Assembly: GCA_016873575.1 (NCBI GenBank)
Contig: VGWY01000115.1
Span: 1 to 8,273, forward strand
DNA length: 8,273 bases
Direction of reading: 5' to 3'
Source: Nitrospira sp.
Lineage (GTDB): Bacteria; Nitrospirota; Thermodesulfovibrionia; Thermodesulfovibrionales; SM23-35
Notes under the pieces: model-generated
Seen by the model: the letters and a program-made list of their open reading frames with translations, nothing else
Told to the model about the DNA's origin: nothing
Databases searched by the model: none
Shown: in pieces, positions 1 to 3,756 of the stretch
How the letters are laid out: every line of letters starts with the position of its first letter
Numbering within the stretch: position 1 is the stretch's first letter
Made by a program: the position numbers and the translations under genes

Positions 1-1
1 A

Positions 2-217
2 GAGACCCCTGTGGATGTAACTGCTCCTGCAGAGCCTGGCAGGATTATCAAAAATAAACGGTTTGAACTCAAACCCATGAGTCCTGATGAAGCATCAATG
101 CAGATGGAACTCCTCGACAAGGCATTCTTCGTCTTTACAAACGAGGGCAGTGGAGAGATTAATGTTATCTATCGCAGAAAAGATGGGAATTTCGGACTGA
201 TAGAACCAGCTAAATAA
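2..217 (+). CDS. hpf: Ribosome hibernation promoting factor, long form, C-terminal part (5'-truncated by window)
   Basis: Only the last 71 codons are in the window; the reading frame is open from base 2 and ends with TAA at 215-217. The peptide carries the conserved C-terminal dimerisation domain of long-form HPF: a KRFELKPMSPDEA stretch, then FFVFTNEGSGEINVIYRRKDGNFGLIEP. In the family this domain dimerises to pair two 70S ribosomes into inactive 100S particles in stationary phase, while the missing N-terminal domain would occupy the decoding region. A GTG lies at 11-13, but treating it as a start would give a protein without the ribosome-binding domain, so the gene almost certainly begins upstream of the window. 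It is followed on the same strand by rapZ, fitting the common rpoN-hpf-(ptsN)-rapZ neighbourhood, although no ptsN lies between them here. Confidence 0.93.
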   Translation, partial: ETPVDVTAPAEPGRIIKNKRFELKPMSPDEASMQMELLDKAFFVFTNEGSGEINVIYRRKDGNFGLIEPAK

Positions 218-278
218 GTTTAACACTTAAATGTTTAATGGTTTAATCCTTTGAACCTTTAACCCTTTAAACTATAAG
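218..278. repeat. hpf-rapZ spacer of degenerate GTTTAA/CTTTAA units
   Basis: This 61-base spacer is built largely of short A/T-rich units such as GTTTAA, CTTTGAA and CTTTAA repeated at roughly 7-10 base intervals. It resembles the heptamer runs at 1571-1595 and 4951-4986. I see no hairpin terminator and no good Shine-Dalgarno before rapZ, so hpf and rapZ may still be co-transcribed. Function unknown. Confidence 0.5.
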
Positions 279-1127
279 ATGGTGAAGCCAATAATCGTCA
301 TAATCACCGGGCAATCGGGCTCAGGAAAGACCGTTGCATTACGGGCACTTGAAGATTCCAAATTCTTCTGTGTAGATAACCTTCCTATTGCCCTCATCGA
401 TTCATTTGTTTCAATCATATTGAAAAACAAGGAGATAAACAAGATTGGAATCGGCATTGACATACGGGAAAAGGGATTTTTATCAGAAGCCAGTAATGTA
501 TTAACCAATCTCAAAGATAAGTACAGGACAGAAATTCTTTTTCTCGAGGCAGAAAAGGATGTACTTCTAAGGCGATTTAAAGAGACCCGAAGACCCCATC
601 CACTCGGAGGAGATATCGAAGAATCTATTCAGATTGAAAAAAAAAGGCTGGCACCTTTGAGGGAAACCGCAGACAGGATTGTTGATACTTCCTCTCTATC
701 ACCTCATCAATTAAGACAGTTTGTCATATCCAAATATGGAATGCTCAAACTGAAAAAGCTTATGACAGTCACTATCATATCCTTCGGGTTTAAGTTTGGT
801 GTACCCCAGAACATTGACCTGCTTTTCGATGTCAGGTTTTTGCCCAACCCTAACTTTGTCCCTGAATTAAAACTACTGAAAGGAACCGACAAAAAGGTTT
901 CTGATTTTGTATTGAACAAATCAGTAGCAAAGGTATTTATCAAAAAAATAAAAGAATATATGGACTTCCTTATTCCACTCTACATCAAAGAAGGCAGGTC
1001 ATACCTCACAATCGGTATAGGCTGTACAGGTGGGAACCATCGTTCTCCTGCTATTTCAGAAAAACTTCACACTATCCTTAAAAAATATCCGGTTGACCTC
1101 AACATAGTCCATCGCGATATCTGCTAA
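279..1127 (+). CDS. rapZ: RNase adapter protein RapZ (YvcJ family nucleotide-binding protein)
   Basis: The 282-residue product has the usual family length. A Walker A P-loop GQSGSGKT lies at residues 11-18, followed by the family motif FFCVDNLP at 29-36, DIR at 61-63 and RRPHPL at 104-109. The C-terminal domain has SFGFKFGVPQNIDLLFDVRFLPNP (about 168-191, key residues G170, D180, R186) and the GCTGGNHRS phosphate-binding loop at 248-256. In Escherichia coli RapZ binds GlmZ and GlmY small RNAs and RNase E to set GlmS levels; in other phyla the family binds nucleotides and its RNA role is less certain, so only the family is firm. The ATG at 279 puts the P-loop at the expected distance from the N-terminus, although there is no strong Shine-Dalgarno. 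The upstream hpf gene supports the assignment. The open frame on the opposite strand over this gene is a shadow. Confidence 0.95.
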   Translation: MVKPIIVIITGQSGSGKTVALRALEDSKFFCVDNLPIALIDSFVSIILKNKEINKIGIGIDIREKGFLSEASNVLTNLKDKYRTEILFLEAEKDVLLRRFKETRRPHPLGGDIEESIQIEKKRLAPLRETADRIVDTSSLSPHQLRQFVISKYGMLKLKKLMTVTIISFGFKFGVPQNIDLLFDVRFLPNPNFVPELKLLKGTDKKVSDFVLNKSVAKVFIKKIKEYMDFLIPLYIKEGRSYLTIGIGCTGGNHRSPAISEKLHTILKKYPVDLNIVHRDIC

Positions 1128-1459
1128 GCCCCCTTTTCTTTACAAAGATTCATTTTAGCTGTTAATATAAAACGCTTTTAAAACTATTTTAGATTCTTTT
1201 GTAAAAAAGTTGAAAAGCATTCTAATAACCACAGAGACACAGAGGCACGGAGATTGACATATAAAAAAAGAAGCCATAAAAAAAGAAAAAATATTAATAT
1301 ATTCAAGTTTTTTTTGTTTGTAATAAATAAAAGAGATATTTGTTCTTATTCTCAGTGTCTCTGTGCCTCAGTGGTTATAGTTCTCTTTCAATATAAATAC
1401 GAAAGAGGGCTATTTTATCTATGTGCGATGTAGTTTAATAAATGCATTTTCCAGAGTAA
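1128..1459. other. Intergenic region rapZ to tRNA-Ser, no gene seen
   Basis: No credible coding sequence is visible in these 332 bases. They are very AT-rich. An outer weak inverted pair TTTACAAA (1139-1146) / TTTGTAAA (1198-1205) lies after rapZ and could help end its transcript, but it lacks a clean stem followed by a T run. The main feature is the 154-base inverted repeat element listed separately at 1225-1378. The tRNA-Ser promoter must lie near 1405-1445; a TTTAAT at 1434-1439 is a possible -10 box without a convincing -35. Confidence 0.6.
1225..1378. repeat. CACAGAG-type inverted repeat element, 28-base arms
   Basis: The left arm (1225-1252, beginning ATAACCACAGAGACACAG) and the right arm (1351-1378, ending CTCAGTGGTTAT) are reverse complements at 24 of 28 positions. 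They flank about 98 bases of A/T-rich sequence with poly-A and poly-T runs. Arms of the same ACCACAGAG type recur at 2726-2803. The structure resembles a small non-autonomous, MITE-like or RNA-hairpin repeat; no transposase is present and I see no clear target-site duplication. Confidence 0.75.
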
Positions 1460-1552
1460 GGAGAGGTGGCCGAGCTGGTCGAAGGCAGCCGCCTGCTAAG
1501 CGGTTGTGGGAGTAAAATCTCACCCAGGGTTCGAATCCCTGCCTCTCCGCCA
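1460..1552 (+). tRNA. tRNA-Ser (anticodon GCU)
   Basis: A complete class II tRNA is visible. The acceptor arm GGAGAGG (1460-1466) pairs with CCTCTCC (1542-1548), followed by discriminator G and an encoded CCA (1550-1552). The anticodon stem GCCGC/GCGGT encloses the loop CTGCTAA, placing anticodon GCT at 1495-1497, which reads AGC and AGU serine codons. A long variable arm lies at about 1506-1527, as expected for serine, and the T arm has the standard GGTTCGAATCC. Discriminator G and the long arm both fit serine identity. Confidence 0.96.
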
Positions 1553-1570
1553 GTAAACGGCAGTAATGAG

Positions 1571-1595
1571 TGAAAAGTTTAAAAGTTTGGAGTTT
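1571..1595. repeat. Short degenerate AAAAGTTT repeat
   Basis: Units AAAAGTTT, AAAAGTTT and GGAGTTT follow one another just after tRNA-Ser. The same kind of heptamer/octamer repeat occurs, in the other orientation, at the apbE start (4951-4986) and in the hpf-rapZ spacer. No function can be assigned. Confidence 0.4.
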
Positions 1596-1631
1596 CAGAA
1601 GTCTTCAGCTTCTTACTCATACTAAGGAGAT

Positions 1632-1778
1632 CATAAGTAATGTCATGTCATATGTCATCCCCGCTTGTCGGGTCGGAGCGACTCTCAGCGAAGACTCGTA
1701 TCGAGAATCTTTCTGAAAGAAGGATTGCGGACAAGCCGCAATGACAGAAATCATAGAAAGGATGTGGTATTACTTATG
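1632..1778. repeat. Nested inverted repeat element upstream of lipoprotein gene
   Basis: A perfect 10-base outer pair CATAAGTAAT (1632-1641) / ATTACTTATG (1769-1778) encloses a second pair, TGTCATCCCCGCTTGTC (1653-1669) / GACAAGCCGCAATGACA (1730-1746), matching at 14 of 17 positions. Smaller hairpins lie inside, for example CTCG-TAT-CGAG near 1695-1705. The TGTCATYCC...GRATGACA ends are of the same general type as those at 4807-4901. The whole could fold as a long branched hairpin. It ends about 50 bases before the lipoprotein start codon, so it would lie at or near the 5' end of that transcript. Confidence 0.7.
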
Positions 1779-1829
1779 GACTTATTAGTAAGACAGACCA
1801 TTTAACTAAACTTTATGGAGGATTCTTAG

Positions 1830-2465
1830 ATGAAAAAAAAGGTATTCGCAGTAACATTATGTCTTGTCTTAGTATTTTCAGTGAGCGCTTGTAAGAAAAA
1901 AGAGGCTCAGCCACCTGTACCACAGACACCAGGACCGATGGCACCAGGTCCTATGCCTCCAGGTCCTGTATCGCCAGGACCTATGACACCCGGGACTACT
2001 GCTCCTGGCCCTATAATGCAAGGGCCTGTATCTCCGGAGGGGCAGAAGAAGATGCCAGGGGCTGCCATGACAATGCCAGCAACTGAAAAAAAGGTAGTTG
2101 TGCCTGATACAGTGAAAGGCAAATGGAGTGCAGTAACACTTGTTGTTGAAGACAGGATTGCAAAACAAACACAGGAGTATAAAGTAAACTTGCATGGCAA
2201 CTTCGCAATACCAAATTCTAATGTCAAAGTATTTGTTGGAGATTTTCTCCCTGACTTCAAGATGGATGGGCAAGTTCTGACTTCAGGGGCTAACGATCCA
2301 AAAAATCCGGCTGTCAGTATAAGGGTATTTGAGGGAGACAAACAAATATTCCCTGCACCCGGGAAAAAATGGGGATGGTTGTTTGCCAAATTACCAACAG
2401 TACATCCTCTCAAGCATCCGAGATATGGCATTATACTGAAAGAAGGGATTTCAAAGAAGGGATAA
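1830..2465 (+). CDS. Predicted lipoprotein with Pro-rich repeat linker and DUF2155-like domain
   Basis: The 211-residue protein starts at an ATG seven bases after a strong GGAGGA (1817-1822). Residues 2-4 are lysines, a hydrophobic stretch spans 5-18, and the lipobox VSAC puts the lipidated cysteine at residue 21, so the mature protein should be membrane-anchored. K22-K24 follow, making inner-membrane retention not obvious either way. Residues 34-68 are seven five-residue units of the type PGPxx, a likely extended linker. The C-terminal part (about 88-206) contains VPDTVKGKWSAVTL, then IPNSNVKVFVGDFLPDFKMDG, NDPKNPA, and GWLFAKLPTVHPLKHPRYG. I recognise this as like the DUF2155 domain seen in small lipoproteins of delta-type Proteobacteria and Nitrospirota; its function is unknown. 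The gene stands alone between a repeat element and tRNA-Arg. The long antisense frame over it is a product of the repetitive proline codons. Confidence 0.85.
   Translation: MKKKVFAVTLCLVLVFSVSACKKKEAQPPVPQTPGPMAPGPMPPGPVSPGPMTPGTTAPGPIMQGPVSPEGQKKMPGAAMTMPATEKKVVVPDTVKGKWSAVTLVVEDRIAKQTQEYKVNLHGNFAIPNSNVKVFVGDFLPDFKMDGQVLTSGANDPKNPAVSIRVFEGDKQIFPAPGKKWGWLFAKLPTVHPLKHPRYGIILKEGISKKG
1929..2033 (+). repeat. Seven-unit 15-base tandem repeat encoding PGPxx
   Basis: Seven consecutive 15-base units of the form CCAGGACCGATGGCA encode PGPMA, PGPMP, PGPVS, PGPMT, PGTTA, PGPIM and QGPVS in the lipoprotein. Third-codon positions vary between units (CCA, CCT, CCC; GGA, GGT, GGC), so the repeat is old or under selection at the protein level rather than freshly expanded. 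Copy number could vary by slippage between strains. Confidence 0.8.
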
Positions 2466-2472
2466 AATTTGT

Positions 2473-2546
2473 GCGCCCATAGCTCAGATGGATAGAGCGT
2501 CGGACTACGAATCCGCAGGTCGGGGGTTCAAATCCTCCTGGGCGCG
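2473..2546 (+). tRNA. tRNA-Arg (anticodon ACG)
   Basis: The acceptor arm GCGCCCA (2473-2479) pairs with TGGGCGC (2539-2545), with discriminator G at 2546. CCA is not encoded, unlike the nearby tRNA-Ser. The D arm AGCTCAGATGGATAGAGC is standard. The anticodon loop CTACGAA (2505-2511) gives anticodon ACG at 2507-2509, whose first base is expected to be deaminated to inosine by TadA. The T arm is GGGGG/CCTCC around TTCAAAT. The first pair of the anticodon stem (T2500-C2516) is mismatched, which is mildly unusual. The 3' half overlaps the end of yacG on the opposite strand. Confidence 0.95.
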
Positions 2547-2699
2547 CTCTTTTTCCTTTGGCTTTTCACCTGCAAGCTTATATTCTTCTGTTATCCATTT
2601 GCCAAGGTCAATGAGTTTACATCTTTCAGAACAGAAGGGTCTCCAGGGATTTTCCTCCCATGTGGTTTTATTTTTGCAGATTGGACAAATAATCTTCAT
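2505..2699 (-). CDS. yacG: YacG family zinc-binding protein (DNA gyrase inhibitor family)
   Basis: The 64-residue protein has the complete YacG zinc site: C5 and C8 in CPIC, C23 and C27 in CSERC, with WRPFCSERCKLIDLGKWITEEYKL as the core. In E. coli this small protein binds GyrB and inhibits gyrase; whether that holds here is inference from the family. The start ATG at 2697-2699 follows AGGTATAGGTAA, a modest ribosome site. The last 13 residues (52-64, RAQEDLNPRPADS) are encoded by the complement of the 3' half of tRNA-Arg, and the TAG stop is the complement of CTA at 2505-2507 in the anticodon loop. The conserved core ends before the overlap, so this tail is probably not functionally constrained. 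It lies 111 bases downstream of the Gx gene on the same strand with an inverted repeat in the gap. Confidence 0.88.
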   Translation of the reverse strand: MKIICPICKNKTTWEENPWRPFCSERCKLIDLGKWITEEYKLAGEKPKEKERAQEDLNPRPADS

Positions 2700-2725
2700 T
2701 TACCTATACCTGAAATGCATTTATA

Positions 2726-2803
2726 AACCACAGAGTCCCCAGAGGAAATCATAAAAAAATTTTCATACTGTATTTCTCTGTGTTCTCTGTGTTCTCTGTG
2801 GCT
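2726..2803. repeat. Second CACAGAG-type inverted repeat, between Gx gene and yacG
   Basis: CCACAGAG (2728-2735) pairs exactly with CTCTGTGG (2794-2801). The arms continue imperfectly into CCCCAGAGG on the left and repeated TTCTCTGTG units on the right (2773-2800, three CTCTGTG copies). The centre holds AAAAAAATTTT. The arm sequence matches the family at 1225-1378, but this copy is about half the length. Its position between two same-strand genes means it could act as a terminator or mRNA processing hairpin; this is inference. Confidence 0.7.
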
Positions 2804-2810
2804 AATGGTA

Positions 2811-3344
2811 TTATTCGGATTTATTCTCATTCTGAATCTTCTTGTCTGCTTTTTTCAAGTCTTTCAAAAGGATACCAGAAACAACGCCGTTCACAGTACC
2901 TGTTAAAGTACCGATAAAAATAATAACGGGACTTATCAAAAGGATTGCCTCAATCCTCTGGATGAAGAGAAAGTAAGCAAGAAACAACTGTGCAATATTG
3001 TGAAACAATGCACCGATGAGGCTCAGACCGATAGGACTCAATAGTCCTGGCGATATGGATAAGACAAACCACATACTAAGAGTGCTTGTTACTCCGCCTC
3101 CAAGGCTCAAGATGAACGCAGGGCCAAGGAATGTGCCTGTGAATAATGATGCGAGGGTTACCCGTATGAGGGTGATCGTAATTGCCACACGGATTCCGTA
3201 GAGCAATAATGCTATGAGCGTAATGATATTTGCAAGGCCTAGCTTCAACCATGGAATGGGGGTTGGTAACAGACTTTCAAAGCCATGAAGGGCAATCGCA
3301 TATGCAGAAAGCAAGGCTATTCGGTATTTATCCTGTAACTGCAT
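2811..3344 (-). CDS. Gx transporter / heptaprenyl diphosphate synthase component I family membrane protein
   Basis: Starting at the ATG at 3342-3344 gives 177 residues, mostly hydrophobic, with about five or six membrane segments. Family landmarks are ALHGFESLLPTPIPWLKLGLANIITL near the N-terminus, FLGPAFILSLGGGVTSTLSMW in the middle, and SPIGLSLIGALFHNIAQL in the later part. These match the Hpre_diP_synt_I (Gx transporter) family, whose original naming as a prenyl synthase component is doubtful; an ECF-type S-component-like role has been proposed. The frame is open further upstream to a TTG at 3378-3380, but those 12 codons (MIKGGMGGFLIS) come from the palindromic repeat at 3353-3401, so the internal ATG is preferred. 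The start overlaps the end of the NusG-II gene by 17 bases. The charged tail KDLKKADKKIQNENKSE is probably cytoplasmic. No polyprenyl synthetase gene is seen nearby in the window. Confidence 0.88.
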   Translation of the reverse strand: MQLQDKYRIALLSAYAIALHGFESLLPTPIPWLKLGLANIITLIALLLYGIRVAITITLIRVTLASLFTGTFLGPAFILSLGGGVTSTLSMWFVLSISPGLLSPIGLSLIGALFHNIAQLFLAYFLFIQRIEAILLISPVIIFIGTLTGTVNGVVSGILLKDLKKADKKIQNENKSE

Positions 3345-3756
3345 CGATATCAAAAATCCCCCCATCCCCCCCTTTATCAAAGGGGGGGATGGGGGGATTT
3401 TCTTTGTGATTGCCTATCGTTATAACAACTCTGTTTGGCAGGCATACTATCGCACCGCTTTCAATCCATCCCTGATGTATGCATAACTTGTTATAGCATG
3501 GAGATTTAGTTATTCTTACTTTGTGATTTTTTATCTCGATAACTGTCTCCCCCTCAGGACCATCAACTGATACAACCCTATCTTTCTCGACAGGCAGTAA
3601 ATAGACAGGATGTCCATTCACCTCTATCCGCACCGTTTTCCCTTCAGGAAGAACTTCTTTCATAAAAACAATTCCTGAGAAAGATAGAAAGATAAGGACA
3701 ATAAATAAAATTCTATCAGCTTTTGTGGTACCCTCAAACAGGTTTTTTAAATTCAA
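3328..3756 (-). CDS. Membrane-anchored NusG domain II-like protein
   Basis: The 142-residue product begins with a short polar stretch, one membrane segment at about residues 15-32, then a soluble domain of about 80 residues. The domain reads GKTVRIEVNGHPVYLLPV, GETVIEIKNHKVRITKSPCYNKLCIHQGWI, IVCLPNRVVITI, with cysteines at 87, 92 and 105, as in the NusG domain II family (PF07009). These are unrelated in role to transcription factor NusG and are commonly encoded beside Gx and ApbE proteins. The TTG start (3754-3756) is supported by AGAGGAAAGG immediately upstream (3757-3766); the next ATG, at residue 32, would remove the anchor. It overlaps apbE by 23 bases. Residues 119-135 (NPPIPPFDKGGDGGIF region) come from a palindromic repeat, so the C-terminal tail is probably an acquired extension beyond VVITI. 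Confidence 0.85.
   Translation of the reverse strand: MNLKNLFEGTTKADRILFIVLIFLSFSGIVFMKEVLPEGKTVRIEVNGHPVYLLPVEKDRVVSVDGPEGETVIEIKNHKVRITKSPCYNKLCIHQGWIESGAIVCLPNRVVITIGNHKENPPIPPFDKGGDGGIFDIDAVTG
3353..3401. repeat. Perfect 23-base C/G palindrome at the NusG-II/Gx junction
   Basis: The left arm 3353-3375 (AAAA, T, six C, AT, seven C, TTT) is the exact reverse complement of the right arm 3379-3401, with only ATC as the loop. A related copy lies in apbE at 4071-4115. On the coding strand it is read as ENPPIPPFDKGGDGGIF in the NusG-II protein tail and, in another frame, as IKGGMGGF just upstream of the Gx start. In mRNA it would form a very stable stem 9 bases upstream of the Gx ATG, likely to affect translation or mRNA processing. 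Confidence 0.92.

Noticed and set aside
1225..1378. CRISPR array or insertion sequence
   Set aside because: There are only two arms in inverted orientation, with no regularly spaced direct repeats and no transposase.
1907..2431. 174-codon open frame on the - strand opposite the lipoprotein gene, with collagen-like GPG repeats
   Set aside because: It is the antisense reading of the Pro-rich repeat; the + strand has a strong ribosome site, lipobox and a recognisable domain.
2546..2556. Rho-independent terminator after tRNA-Arg (TCTTTTT run)
   Set aside because: There is a T run but no separate stem beyond the tRNA itself, and the same bases code for yacG on the other strand.
2488..2754. 88-codon + strand frame beginning in tRNA-Arg
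   Set aside because: It starts inside the tRNA, runs antisense through yacG and ends in a repeat; the peptide resembles the usual tRNA translation artefact.
3345..3380. 12-codon N-terminal extension of the Gx protein from a TTG start
   Set aside because: These codons come from the palindromic repeat and are not part of the family; the ATG at 3342-3344 fits better.
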